DNA of 64,000 nucleotides from Zeimonas sp050187175 (GCA_050187175.1 JBFWXS010000006.1:1-64000), one strand, 5' to 3'; positions 52,492 to 62,551 are shown, counted from the stretch's first letter. Program-made: numbers and translations. The notes: generated from the sequence alone by a model not told the origin.

Positions 52492-53295
52492 TCAGGCCGG
52501 CCGCGCGCCGAGCGAGGCCGAGATGCGCTGCGCGGTTTCCTTCAGCGGCGGCAGGATCTGCCGGCGCAGATCGTCGATGGTGCGGCGCGACGCCTGTACG
52601 CCTATGTTCAGCGCCGCGACCACACGCCCGTCGGGGCCGCGCAGCGGCACGGCGATCGAGCGCAGCCCCAGCTCGAGCTCCTGATCGACGATCGAATAGC
52701 CGAGCCGACGGACATCGGCGATACGGCGCTTCAATTCACCGGCGTCGGTCACCGAATGCGGGGTGTAGCGGGGCAAGGGAACGAGCGTCGCAATGAACGC
52801 GTCGAGCCGCGCTTCGTCGAGACCGGCGAGCAGCGCCCGGCCCAGCGAGGTGGCGTGCGCCGGCAGCCGCGAGCCGATGTCCAGGCTGATCGACATGATG
52901 CGCGTCTGCGTCGGCACGCGCGCGACGTAGACGATGTCGCGGCCGTCCAGCACCGCCGCCGAACAGCTCTCGTGGATCTGCTCCACCAGTTCCGCCATGT
53001 AGGGCTGCGCCAGGCTCCAGGTCCCCTCTGCCTGCAGGAAGGCGAAGCCCAGGTTCAGCACCTTGGGCCGCAGCCGGAACAGCCGGCCGTCGGTTTCGGC
53101 GTAGTCGAGCCGGCACAGCGTCAGCAGCAGCCGCCGCGCGGCGGCCCGCGACAGGCCGGTGCGCCGCGCGGCCTCGGACAGCGTCATCGCGGGGCTGTCG
53201 GCGCCGAAGGCCTCGATCACCGCCAGCCCCTTGGCCAGCGACTGGACGAAATCGGCGCGCTCGCCGTCGGCAAGCGTTTCGGGAAGAAGACTCAT
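52492..53295 (-). CDS. pcaR: PcaR/PobR-type IclR-family regulator of the beta-ketoadipate genes
   Basis: A 267-aa regulator. Helix-turn-helix: MTLSEAARRTGLSRAAARRL and LLTLCRLDYAETDG; effector domain: LPAHATSLGRALLAGLDEAR and VAALNIGVQASRRT. This subgroup (PcaR, PobR, CatR-type IclR) usually activates beta-ketoadipate genes in response to beta-ketoadipate or protocatechuate. It is divergent from pcaIJF with 246 bp between starts, where a promoter and PcaR-like site are found. The start at 53295 is canonical. Confidence 0.88.
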   Translation of the reverse strand: MSLLPETLADGERADFVQSLAKGLAVIEAFGADSPAMTLSEAARRTGLSRAAARRLLLTLCRLDYAETDGRLFRLRPKVLNLGFAFLQAEGTWSLAQPYMAELVEQIHESCSAAVLDGRDIVYVARVPTQTRIMSISLDIGSRLPAHATSLGRALLAGLDEARLDAFIATLVPLPRYTPHSVTDAGELKRRIADVRRLGYSIVDQELELGLRSIAVPLRGPDGRVVAALNIGVQASRRTIDDLRRQILPPLKETAQRISASLGARPA

Positions 53296-53359
53296 CGGAA
53301 TCCATCGGCGCTGCGGTGAGCGGCGCTCCAGTGAAGACGGCCGACCCTGCCGGCGCAGG

Positions 53360-53388
53360 TTGACATCGGGGGCGCCGGCGGTTGTAAT
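53360..53388 (+). promoter_or_regulatory. Sigma70-type promoter for pcaIJF
   Basis: TTGACA (53360-53365) and TGTAAT (53383-53388) are separated by exactly 17 bp. The start of transcription would be near 53395, giving a leader of about 145 nt before pcaI. Confidence 0.65.
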
Positions 53389-53415
53389 GCCGGCGCGTAC
53401 GGTATTAGAACAATT

Positions 53416-53430
53416 GTTCGCATTTCGCAC
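53416..53430 (+). promoter_or_regulatory. Candidate PcaR operator
   Basis: GTTCGCATTTCGCAC matches the Pseudomonas putida PcaR box as I remember it (GTTCGATAATCGCAC) in both outer arms, with differences only in the four central bases. It lies about 20 bp downstream of the predicted start, which is unusual for an activator; an alternative promoter just downstream could explain this. Confidence 0.55.
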
Positions 53431-53541
53431 AACCACGGCGGAATGCCATGCCGGAATGCGCTCGTCCCGTCCCGTCGGCCCGCTGCGACGGACCCGATCA
53501 ATCATGCCGTCCCGGACGGGCCGGCTTTCAGGTGAATCGAG

Positions 53542-54222
53542 ATGATCGACAAGACCGTCGCCACCCTCGCCGAGGCGGTGGCCGACATCCCCGACGGCGC
53601 CACCATCCTGGTGGGAGGCTTCGGCGGCGCCGGCATGCCCACCGAGCTGGTAGAGGCGCTGATCGAGCAGGGCGCGCGCGAGCTCTGCATAGTCAACAAC
53701 AATGCCGGCAACGGCGACACCGGCCTGGCCGCGCTGCTGAAGGCGGGCCGTGTGCGCAAGATCGTCTGCTCGTTCCCGCGCTCGACCGACTCGTACGTGT
53801 TCGAAGAGCTGTTCCGCGCTGGCCGCATCGAGCTCGAGCTGGTGCCGCAAGGCAATCTGGCCGAGCGCATCCGCGCGGCGGGCGCCGGCATAGGCGCGTT
53901 CTTCACGCCGACCGGTGCCGGTACGCTGCTCGCCGAGAACAAGGAGACCCGCCGGATCGGCGATCGCGACTATGTGCTCGAGTATCCGATCCACGGCGAC
54001 TACGCCTTCATCAAGGCGCTGCGTGGCGATCGCTGGGGCAACCTGACCTACCGGATGACGGCGCGCAACTTCGGCCCGGTGATGGCCAGCGCGGCGCGCT
54101 GCTCGATCGCGCAGGTCGACGAGATCGTCGAGCTCGGCACGCTCGACCCGGAATCGGTGGTGACGCCGGGCATCTTCGTCAAGCGCGTGGTGCAGCTTGG
54201 CGGCGGACAGCGCAAGGCATGA
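53542..54222 (+). CDS. pcaI: 3-oxoadipate CoA-transferase subunit A
   Basis: A 226-aa subunit of the class I CoA-transferase that transfers CoA from succinyl-CoA to beta-ketoadipate. The CoA-binding motif is ILVGGFGGAGMPTELVEAL, and NNNAGNGDTGLAALLKAGRV and GDYAFIKALRGDRWGNLTYR are typical. It is the first gene of pcaI-pcaJ-pcaF, with 21 bp to pcaJ. Confidence 0.95.
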   Translation: MIDKTVATLAEAVADIPDGATILVGGFGGAGMPTELVEALIEQGARELCIVNNNAGNGDTGLAALLKAGRVRKIVCSFPRSTDSYVFEELFRAGRIELELVPQGNLAERIRAAGAGIGAFFTPTGAGTLLAENKETRRIGDRDYVLEYPIHGDYAFIKALRGDRWGNLTYRMTARNFGPVMASAARCSIAQVDEIVELGTLDPESVVTPGIFVKRVVQLGGGQRKA

Positions 54223-54243
54223 ACGGCAGGCAGGAAGACGACG

Positions 54244-54885
54244 ATGAAAAAATTCACACGTGATCAGATGGCGGCGCGCGTCGCACGCGACATTCCCGAA
54301 GGCGCCTACGTGAATCTGGGTATCGGACTGCCGACGCTGGTGGCCAACCACCTGCCGGCCGATCGCGAGATCGTGCTGCACAGCGAGAACGGCATTCTCG
54401 GCATGGGGCCGGCGCCCGACAAGGAGCACGAGGACTACGACCTGATCAATGCCGGCAAGCAGCCGGTCACCATGCTGCCGGGCGCATCGTTTTTTCATCA
54501 CGCCGATTCGTTCGCGATGATGCGCGGCGGCCATCTCGACTTCTGCGTGCTCGGCGCGTTCCAGGTCGCTGCCAATGGCGATCTGGCGAACTGGCACACC
54601 GGGGCGCCCGACGCGATTCCCGCTGTCGGCGGCGCTATGGATCTGGCGATCGGCGCGAAGCAGCTGTTCGTGATGATGGAGCACCAGACCAAGTCGGGCG
54701 AGAGCAAGATCGTCGAACGCTGCAGCTATCCGCTCACCGGCCTGCGCTGCGTTTCCCGCATCTACACCGACCTGGCCGTCATCGACATCACGCCGGCCGG
54801 CCTGGTCGCGCGCGAGTGGATCGACGGCCTGTCGTTCGACGAGCTGTGCCGCCTGACCGGGGCACCGCTGTCGCGCGCACAATAG
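54244..54885 (+). CDS. pcaJ: 3-oxoadipate CoA-transferase subunit B
   Basis: The catalytic partner, 213 aa. YVNLGIGLPTLVANHL leads to LHSENGILGMGP with the active-site Glu48, then GGHLDFCVLGAFQVAANGDL and MVMMEHQTKSGESKI-like segment FVMMEHQTKSGESKIV. An AGGAAG site precedes the start. Role and partners are as for pcaI. Confidence 0.95.
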   Translation: MKKFTRDQMAARVARDIPEGAYVNLGIGLPTLVANHLPADREIVLHSENGILGMGPAPDKEHEDYDLINAGKQPVTMLPGASFFHHADSFAMMRGGHLDFCVLGAFQVAANGDLANWHTGAPDAIPAVGGAMDLAIGAKQLFVMMEHQTKSGESKIVERCSYPLTGLRCVSRIYTDLAVIDITPAGLVAREWIDGLSFDELCRLTGAPLSRAQ

Positions 54886-54935
54886 CCGCACAATTGCGGA
54901 ACCCGGATACTTCACCGGAATCACAGGAACCGAAC

Positions 54936-56138
<1,203 letters not shown>

Positions 56139-56176
56139 ACCGGCGCGTTGCGCAGGGCCGGTCGGCGCAGCGCGCC

Positions 56177-56611
56177 TCAGCTGCGCCGCAGCATCGCCGT
56201 CGACGTGGCGCGCGCCAGGACGTCGCGCGGGATGTCTGCTTCGCCGTCGCTGGTGGCGCCGAACAGCTCCGCTTCGAGGAACGCGACGCGCCCGCCCCAG
56301 CGCAGCACGCGGGCCCGTGCCACCACCGGCCCCTGGCCGACGCCTTGCAGGAACGAGACGTTCACGTCGAGCGAAGCGAGCCCGGCCTGCGCGTCGCGAG
56401 CACGCGCGGCGAAGGCCATTGCACTGTCGAGCCAGGCCGTGACGAAGCCGCCCTGCACGATGCGGCCGTGGCTGTGCGTATGCTCGGCGCGGGCAATGTA
56501 GCGTACCTCGACAGAACCGGCAGACGGGTCGAATCGGAGCACGGCATCGAAGCCGATCGCGCGCAGCAGCGGCGCCTGGACGCCCTCCGGAAACAGCCAG
56601 GCATCGGTCAT
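56177..56611 (-). CDS. PaaI-type hotdog-fold thioesterase
   Basis: A 144-aa acyl-CoA thioesterase. The hotdog signature is GRIVQGGFVTAWLDSAMAFA with the Gly-Gly and Asp at the CoA site, preceded by HTHSH and followed by VNVSFLQGVGQGPVVARARV. It converges on pcaF with 38 bp between ends. It may clear stalled aryl- or acyl-CoA from nearby catabolic routes. Confidence 0.82.
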   Translation of the reverse strand: MTDAWLFPEGVQAPLLRAIGFDAVLRFDPSAGSVEVRYIARAEHTHSHGRIVQGGFVTAWLDSAMAFAARARDAQAGLASLDVNVSFLQGVGQGPVVARARVLRWGGRVAFLEAELFGATSDGEADIPRDVLARATSTAMLRRS

Positions 56612-56636
56612 GGCAGGTATGTCGTTCTATACGGAT

Positions 56637-58109
56637 TCATGCGTTCGCGCCGGATTCGAGTCTGATGCAGACGTTGGTCAGCTCCGAGTAGAAGTTTAGC
56701 GAATGCAGCCCGCCCTCGCGCCCGATGCCGGACAGGCCGGTACCGCCGAACGGTGTGCGCAGATCCCGGAGGAACCACGAGTTGACCCAGCTCAGCCCGA
56801 CGCGCATGGCCTGTCCGACGCGGTGCGCGCGGTTCAGGTCGCGGGTCCAGATGGTCGCGGCCAGGCCGTAGCGGGTGGCATTGGCGCGGCGTATCACCTC
56901 GCGCTCGTCATCGAACGGCGCGACATGGCAGACCGGGCCGAAGATCTCCTCGGTGACGCAGCGCGCGCCGTCCGGTAGTCCGGCCAGTACGGTAGGTTCG
57001 ACCCAAAAGCCGCCGTCGCGCCGATCGCCGAAGCGCGGGACGCCGCCGCCGGCCAGGACCTGCGCGCCTTCGTCGCGAGCCAGCGCGAAATAGCCGAGCA
57101 CCTTGTCGCGATGCTCGGCCGAGATCAGCGGACCCATGGTGGTCGACGGGTCTTCGGGCAGACCGAGCTTCAGTCCCTTGACGCGTTCCACCAGCGCGTC
57201 GCAGAAGCGCTGATAGAGCGGCCGCTCGACGTAGACGCGTTCCGAGCACAGGCAGACCTGCCCCGCGTTCAGGAAGACGGCCCGCATCATGCCGTCCATC
57301 ATCGCGTCGAAATCGCAGTCGGCGAAGATGATGGCCGCGTTCTTGCCGCCCAGCTCGAACGAGATCGGCTTCACGCCGTCCGCCGCGGCGCGCATGATCG
57401 CGGCGCCCGTCCGCGATTCGCCGGTGAAGGTGATCGCATCGATGTCCGTATGCGTGGTGATGAACTCGCCCGCGGCACCGGGGCCGTAGCCGTGGACCAG
57501 GTTGAAGGCGCCGGCCGGCACACCTGCGCTGTCCATCACCTCGGCCAGCAGCGTCGCGGTGCCCGGTGTTTCCTCCGAAGGCTTGGCCACTACCGCGTTG
57601 CCGCAGGCCAGCGCCGGCGCCACCTTCCAGGTCAGCAGCAGCAGCGGCAGATTCCACGGCGAGATGATGCCCACCACGCCCAGCGGCTTGCGCACCGCGT
57701 AGTTCAAGGCCTGCGCGCCGCCGGGCAAGTCGGTCTGGAAGGTCTCCAGCGGCGCGGTCTTGATCAGGTCCGCGAAGGCGCGGAAGTTGGCGGCGCCGCG
57801 GGGGATGTCTATGGTCGAGGCCATGGACGCGGGCTTGCCGGTGTCGGCGATCTCGGCGGCGAGGAAATCCTCGCGCCGCCGGTCGATCTCGTCCGCGATA
57901 CGGTTCAGCAGCGCGGCGCGTTCGCTGACCGAGGTGCGGCCCCACGGGCCCTCCAGCGCGGCGTGTCCGGCGCGCACGGCGCGATCGACCATGTCGCGAT
58001 CGGCCGCATGGACCTGCGCGACGCGCGAACCGTCGATCGGATTCAGATCGTCGAAGCGCTGCGCCGATTCCTGCCATCGGCCGTCGATGTAGTTGCGGTA
58101 TTGATGCAT
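56637..58109 (-). CDS. Aldehyde dehydrogenase, 2-aminomuconate / 2-hydroxymuconate semialdehyde type
   Basis: A 490-aa NAD-dependent dehydrogenase. The NAD site is in SPWNLPLLLLTWKVAPALAC, general base Glu in SFELGGKNAAIIF and the catalytic Cys in FLNAGQVCLCSERVYVERP. The segments SMASTIDIPRGAANFRAFAD and NSWFLRDLRTPFGGTGLSG match AmnC/XylG dehydrogenases that act on ring-fission semialdehydes better than betaine-aldehyde enzymes. The start at 58109 follows GGAG and lies 23 bp after the permease-dioxygenase fusion, making it the last gene of the Liv-type operon. It fits oxidation of a semialdehyde released by meta-cleavage. Confidence 0.85.
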   Translation of the reverse strand: MHQYRNYIDGRWQESAQRFDDLNPIDGSRVAQVHAADRDMVDRAVRAGHAALEGPWGRTSVSERAALLNRIADEIDRRREDFLAAEIADTGKPASMASTIDIPRGAANFRAFADLIKTAPLETFQTDLPGGAQALNYAVRKPLGVVGIISPWNLPLLLLTWKVAPALACGNAVVAKPSEETPGTATLLAEVMDSAGVPAGAFNLVHGYGPGAAGEFITTHTDIDAITFTGESRTGAAIMRAAADGVKPISFELGGKNAAIIFADCDFDAMMDGMMRAVFLNAGQVCLCSERVYVERPLYQRFCDALVERVKGLKLGLPEDPSTTMGPLISAEHRDKVLGYFALARDEGAQVLAGGGVPRFGDRRDGGFWVEPTVLAGLPDGARCVTEEIFGPVCHVAPFDDEREVIRRANATRYGLAATIWTRDLNRAHRVGQAMRVGLSWVNSWFLRDLRTPFGGTGLSGIGREGGLHSLNFYSELTNVCIRLESGANA

Positions 58110-58132
58110 GCCGTCTCCAGGGAGGGCCAATC

Positions 58133-60145
58133 TCAAAGCAGCCGCACGACGGCTGCGCCGCTGCCGTACTGCGGACCGTACGCGTAGACCTGCGCCGCGC
58201 CGAGCCGGCCGCCGAGCGCGCCGAGCAGGAAGGCCAGATGCTTGAATCCCATGTCGGCGCGCGCCTGCGCGATGAAGTCGGGCAGCTGCCGCAGCAGCTC
58301 GTCGATGTCGCGCCGCTCGATCAGCTTCAGCACGCGCCGGTTCCAGTCGTCCTCGATAGGGCTCGCGATGCCGTCTTCGCTGAACGCACGCTGATCGCGG
58401 AACTCGCTGCCCGACAGGCCGCCCAGCGCGATGACCGCGACGCGCTTGCCTTGCAGCGCCGCCTGTGCGGCGGCGAGCTCGCCCAGCGCCCGAGTGCGGT
58501 CGAAATCGTGATACAGGTTATTGGCGACCACCAGCGTAGGCAGCTCGCCGTCGGGGTTCACCAGCGCATTGGCCGCGAGCGTCGCCGAGTCCAGCGGAAA
58601 GCCTGCGTAGTCGACCAGCTTCGAGGCGATGCCGGCGCGCTGCGCGGCACGCACGCAGGCGCGCGCCAGCGACACGTCGGTGGTCAGGTCGTAGCGCATC
58701 TCGCCGAGCTCGTGCCAGTTCTCGTCGACGTGCAGGCCGGCCATCCGTGCGCGGCCCTGCCATAGCTGGTCCAGGACCGCGTACCAGCGCGTCGAGTAGA
58801 TCAGCAAGGTGTCCGGCTTCAGATCGTCGAGGTCTTCGGCGACGCGCTTCATCGCCGCGACCAGCTCGCCGTAGCGCGCCTCGTCGCTGCGCAACAGCAG
58901 CAGCGGACTGGCCGGCAGCAGATAAGCGGCCACCACGCCGGGCTGGTCCGCCAGCGCAGCGCGGTCATCGTCGGCGCTGTCGCCGAGCAGCCAGCGGCGC
59001 CAGCGGCGCAGCGGCGAGTTGCCGCGCCGCCGATGACGGGGCAGCCGCAGGTCGCGAACGATGCCCATCAGACCGCGCGGCAGCAGCAGCATCAGGACGA
59101 TGGACAGCACGCCGAGCATCAGCTGACCTTGTCCCGCTGCCGCACCGAGGATCCGGTCGATGAAAATGTAGATGACCGCGCCTATCAGCGGCCCGGCGAT
59201 CGTGCCCATGCCGCCGGCCACGACGATGAAGACGATGATCGCCGCCCACGAGATCGAGAAGGCCGACGGCGGCGTGATGATGACCACGTCCATGAAATAC
59301 AGGCCCGACGCGAGGCCGGTGAGCGTCGCGCTGGTCAGGAACACGGCCGCCTTGACCTTGCCGACGTCGACGCCGCTCGACCGGGCCGCTTCCTCGTCGT
59401 CGCGGACCGCGGTCAGCGCCAGTCCGTACGGCGAGCGCATCCAGCGCCAGATCAGCGCGGAGCTGACCAGCAGCAGCGCCAGCGCGACGTAGTACAGCTC
59501 GGCCGCGGTGACGTCCGACTTCAGCTGCATGCCGCCGCCGGCCCCGACGACGCGCCATTCGTTGAACACGGTGGCCACCGATTCGGCGATCAGCCAGGTG
59601 GCGATCGCGAAGTACGCACCTTGCAGCTTCAGCAGCGGCAGCGCGCCCAGGAAGATCAGCAGCAGGATGGCGACGCGGCGCACATAGTCGCTGCCGAATA
59701 CGTCGGCGGCCGGTGCATAGGCGATCAGCGCTTCGTAGACGATCCACAGCAGCACTGCTATCGCCACGGACCAGCGCGCGCGCTGCCTCGCGCCGCGCTC
59801 GCGCAGCGGCAGGCACAGCAGCCATGCGAACAGCAGCGAGGCCAGGCCTGCGATCGGCCATGAGGTCCAGATCGACGCTGGCGTGTAGTAGAAGACGATG
59901 GCCTGCGCGAAGCCGCCTATGCCGATGAACACCTGCTGGCCGAACGTGAGCAGCCCCGCGTAGCCGGCCATCAGGTTCCATGCATGGCCCAGCGTGGCGA
60001 ACACGAATACCGAGAACAGCAGGTGCAGCAGATAGCTGTTCTCCGGCAGCACGGCCGGCGTGAGCAGCAGCAGCACGACGATGACCAGCACCCAGATCGC
60101 TCCGCGGCGCCCGTAGAACGAATCCGTCAGGGTCTTGAGGATCAT
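58133..60145 (-). CDS. LivM permease fused to a 2-aminophenol 1,6-dioxygenase alpha-subunit-like (LigB superfamily) domain
   Basis: A 670-aa chimeric protein in one uninterrupted frame. Residues 1-365 are a LivM-type branched-chain/aromatic ABC permease (AGYAGLLTFGQQVFIGIGGF; the permease loop AVRDDEEAARSSGVDVGKVK; GGMGTIAGPLIGAVIYIF). Residues 366-400 are a basic linker (RLPRHRRRGNSPLRRWRRW). Residues 401-670 resemble the alpha subunit of 2-aminophenol 1,6-dioxygenase: DTLLIYSTRWYAVLDQLW, HVDENWHELGEMRYDL, GGLSGSEFRDQ, DDWNRRVLKLIERRDID, MGFKHLAFLLGALGG and YGPQYGSGAAVV. The metal-ligand His expected after the first strand of catalytic LigB-type subunits is absent (YLLPASPLL), as in the non-catalytic alpha subunits. 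Topology places the enzyme domain in the cytoplasm. Confidence 0.8.
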   Translation of the reverse strand: MILKTLTDSFYGRRGAIWVLVIVVLLLLTPAVLPENSYLLHLLFSVFVFATLGHAWNLMAGYAGLLTFGQQVFIGIGGFAQAIVFYYTPASIWTSWPIAGLASLLFAWLLCLPLRERGARQRARWSVAIAVLLWIVYEALIAYAPAADVFGSDYVRRVAILLLIFLGALPLLKLQGAYFAIATWLIAESVATVFNEWRVVGAGGGMQLKSDVTAAELYYVALALLLVSSALIWRWMRSPYGLALTAVRDDEEAARSSGVDVGKVKAAVFLTSATLTGLASGLYFMDVVIITPPSAFSISWAAIIVFIVVAGGMGTIAGPLIGAVIYIFIDRILGAAAGQGQLMLGVLSIVLMLLLPRGLMGIVRDLRLPRHRRRGNSPLRRWRRWLLGDSADDDRAALADQPGVVAAYLLPASPLLLLRSDEARYGELVAAMKRVAEDLDDLKPDTLLIYSTRWYAVLDQLWQGRARMAGLHVDENWHELGEMRYDLTTDVSLARACVRAAQRAGIASKLVDYAGFPLDSATLAANALVNPDGELPTLVVANNLYHDFDRTRALGELAAAQAALQGKRVAVIALGGLSGSEFRDQRAFSEDGIASPIEDDWNRRVLKLIERRDIDELLRQLPDFIAQARADMGFKHLAFLLGALGGRLGAAQVYAYGPQYGSGAAVVRLL

Positions 60146-60152
60146 CGGCGCT

Positions 60153-61076
60153 TCACCGTTTCGCCAGCAGGCCCTGCGGGCGGACCGCGAGCACGAACAG
60201 GATCAGCAGATAGCCGGCGACCTGCTGCGCCGCCGGCCCGAAGTAGGTGCCGGCCAGCACCTGGACGATGCCGAGCACGATGCCGCCGACGAAACTGCCC
60301 AGCAGCGAGCCCAGCCCACCCAGGATGACTACGCCGAAGGCCATCAGCAGGAACGGCGGCCCGTCGAACGGCTGGAACGATCGCGACATGCCTATCATGA
60401 AGCCGGCGATCGACGCCGACGCGAGCGCGACGCCGCTGGCCACGGCGTAGACGTGCGAGGTGCGCATGCCCATCAGCTCGGCGATCTCCGGATCGTCGCT
60501 GGCGGCGCGGATGGCGCGCCCGATGTGCGTGCTGCGCATCCACAGCGCCAGCACGGCGAGCAGGACGGCGGCGGCGATGAAGAAGCCGAAGCGCAGCGTC
60601 GAGATGCTCAGGTCCTCGCTGAGCCGGATCGCCGAATACGACAGTTCATTGCGAATGGTTGCGGCGTCGGCGCTGAAGACCAGCAGCATGCCCTGGCTGA
60701 GCACGATGGACAGTCCGAAGGTGACCAGCAGCGGCAGCATCAGCCCGAACACCGGCGACATGTTGCGCCGCTCGGCGGCCTGCACCGACACGTGATTGAG
60801 CAGCCCGCGCTGGACGAAGTAGCCGATCGCATACATGATCGGCACGACGATGGGCAGCGTCCAGAACGGCGATATGTCGATGAAGCTCAGCAGCGTGACG
60901 CACAGATAGGCGGCGACGATCAGCCAGTCGCCGTGCGACAGGTTGACCAGCCGCATGACGCCGAAGTTCAGTGCCAGCCCGACGCTGATCAGCGCATAGT
61001 AGCCGCCCAGCATGGCGCCCGACAGCACGCCGTTGGCCAGATCCACGAACAGCCAGTACAGGTCTTCATTGGACAT
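60153..61076 (-). CDS. ABC transporter permease LivH-type
   Basis: A 307-aa inner-membrane permease with about eight helices. The LivH pattern is NGVLSGAMLGGYYALISVGL followed by ALNFGVMRLVNLSHGDWLIV. The coupling loop is GRAIRAASDDPEIAELMGM, and GVVILGGLGSLLGSFVGGIV lies near the end. It pairs with the LivM half of the fusion protein to form the channel. It overlaps livF by 11 bp and lies 7 bp before the fusion gene. Confidence 0.93.
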   Translation of the reverse strand: MSNEDLYWLFVDLANGVLSGAMLGGYYALISVGLALNFGVMRLVNLSHGDWLIVAAYLCVTLLSFIDISPFWTLPIVVPIMYAIGYFVQRGLLNHVSVQAAERRNMSPVFGLMLPLLVTFGLSIVLSQGMLLVFSADAATIRNELSYSAIRLSEDLSISTLRFGFFIAAAVLLAVLALWMRSTHIGRAIRAASDDPEIAELMGMRTSHVYAVASGVALASASIAGFMIGMSRSFQPFDGPPFLLMAFGVVILGGLGSLLGSFVGGIVLGIVQVLAGTYFGPAAQQVAGYLLILFVLAVRPQGLLAKR

Positions 61077-61854
61077 GATGCGTCCCGATGCCGGCGCCGA
61101 AGTAGGCGGCGGTGATCGCCTCCTCGGCGACTTCGCCGGGCCGGCCTTCGAGCACGATGCTGCCTTCCAGCATCACGCAGAAGCGCGTGCAGGCCGCCAG
61201 CGCGCGCTTCAGGTCCTGCTCGACGATGATCGCCGCCGTGCCACCTTCGATGATGCGGCCGAGGTTCTTGTAGATCTCGTCGACCATGGCCGGCGACAGT
61301 CCCAGCGACAGTTCGTCGAAGGCGAGGAGCCGCGGCGACGACATCAGCGCCCGCCCGATCGCCACCATCTGCTGCTCGCCGCCCGACATCTGCGAGACCA
61401 GCTGGTCACGTCGTTCGCGCAGGCGCGGAAACAGCGCGTAGATCTGCTCCAGCCGGGCCGGAATGCCCGGGCGGCAGCGCGGCAGATAGGCGCCGGCCAG
61501 CAGGTTGTCCTGCACCGACATCCGTGCGAACAGCCGGCGCCCCTCGGGCACGAGCGCGATGCCGGCATCGACGATGCGGTCGGGCCCGAGCTGGTCGATC
61601 CGCTTGCCGTCGAACTCGATGCGTCCGCGTATGTGCGAGCGCGCGCCGTGGTTCATCAGGCCCACTAGCGAACGCAGCAGCGTGGACTTGCCGGCGCCGT
61701 TCGCGCCGATGACCGCCAGCACTTCGCCGGCACGCAGCTCCAGCGAGACGTCGTAGATGGCGCGCAGCTCGCCGTAGTAGGCCGCAAGGCTGCTGACGCG
61801 CAGCAGCGGCGTGCCGGACGCGTTTCGGTTCGGCTCAGCTGCCGAGGTAGACAC
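61066..61854 (-). CDS. ABC transporter ATP-binding protein LivF-type
   Basis: A 262-aa ATPase starting with GTG at 61854. Walker A GANGAGKST, LivF-type signature MSGGEQQMVAIGRALMSSPR, Walker B LLAFDELSLGLSP and switch EQDLKRALA. The C-terminal end is short, as in LivF. It overlaps livG by 20 bp and livH by 11 bp; the compact overlaps point to strict translational coupling. Confidence 0.93.
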   Translation of the reverse strand: MSTSAAEPNRNASGTPLLRVSSLAAYYGELRAIYDVSLELRAGEVLAVIGANGAGKSTLLRSLVGLMNHGARSHIRGRIEFDGKRIDQLGPDRIVDAGIALVPEGRRLFARMSVQDNLLAGAYLPRCRPGIPARLEQIYALFPRLRERRDQLVSQMSGGEQQMVAIGRALMSSPRLLAFDELSLGLSPAMVDEIYKNLGRIIEGGTAAIIVEQDLKRALAACTRFCVMLEGSIVLEGRPGEVAEEAITAAYFGAGIGTHHVQ

Positions 61855-62551
61855 GCTTGACCTCCGGCGACTGGATCACTTCGCGGGGGATGCCCAGCGC
61901 GAGCACCTGTCCGCCGGCCAGCGCCATTAGCCGGTCGGTGGCGGTGACCATGGTGCGGATGACGTGCTCGATCCACACGACGGTCGTGCCCATGTTGCGG
62001 ATGCGCTGGACCAGTTCGATGAACTCGCCCACTTCCTGCTCGGTGAGCCCGGCGGCGACTTCGTCGATCAGCAGCAGCTTGGGCCGCATCGCGAGTGCAC
62101 GCGCCAGCTCGTGGCGCTTGCGCACCAGCAGCGGCAGCCGGCCGGCCAGCGTGTCGGCGAAGCGCGTCAGGCCGGTGGCGGCGAGCGTGCGCTCGACCCA
62201 GCCGGTGGCCTCGGCGCCGCTCAGGCCGCCGGCGAAGGTGGCTGCCACGCGCAGGTTGTCGAAGACGCTCATCTGCCCGAACGGCCGCGGCACCTGATAG
62301 GTGCGCGCGATGCCGCGGCGCGCGCGGTCGTGCGGCGGCAATGCCGTGATGTCCTCGTTGCGGAACTCGATGCGGCCCGCCGACGGTGCTACGTGGCCCG
62401 ACAGCATGCCGAACAGCGTCGTCTTGCCGGCGCCGTTCGGTCCGATGACGCCGAGGATCTCGCCTTCCTCGACGTCGAAGCTCACGTCGCTCGCGACGTG
62501 GATCGCGCCGAACGACTTCGACAGGCCGCTGACCTGCAGGATCGCGCTCAT
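61835..62551 (-). CDS. ABC transporter ATP-binding protein LivG-type
   Basis: A 238-aa ATPase. Walker A GPNGAGKTT, the LivG-specific GIARTYQVPRPFGQMSVFDN, and Walker B LLLIDEVAAGLTEQE. The ABC signature region is degenerate: where LSxGQQ is expected the sequence reads GRLPLLVRKRHELARALAM, that is LPLLVRKRHE. The LivG-like C-terminal IEHVIRTMVTATDRLMALAG is normal. The missing LSGGQ may reduce ATP hydrolysis in this half-site. It overlaps the hydrolase gene by 4 bp. Confidence 0.9.
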   Translation of the reverse strand: MSAILQVSGLSKSFGAIHVASDVSFDVEEGEILGVIGPNGAGKTTLFGMLSGHVAPSAGRIEFRNEDITALPPHDRARRGIARTYQVPRPFGQMSVFDNLRVAATFAGGLSGAEATGWVERTLAATGLTRFADTLAGRLPLLVRKRHELARALAMRPKLLLIDEVAAGLTEQEVGEFIELVQRIRNMGTTVVWIEHVIRTMVTATDRLMALAGGQVLALGIPREVIQSPEVKRVYLGS

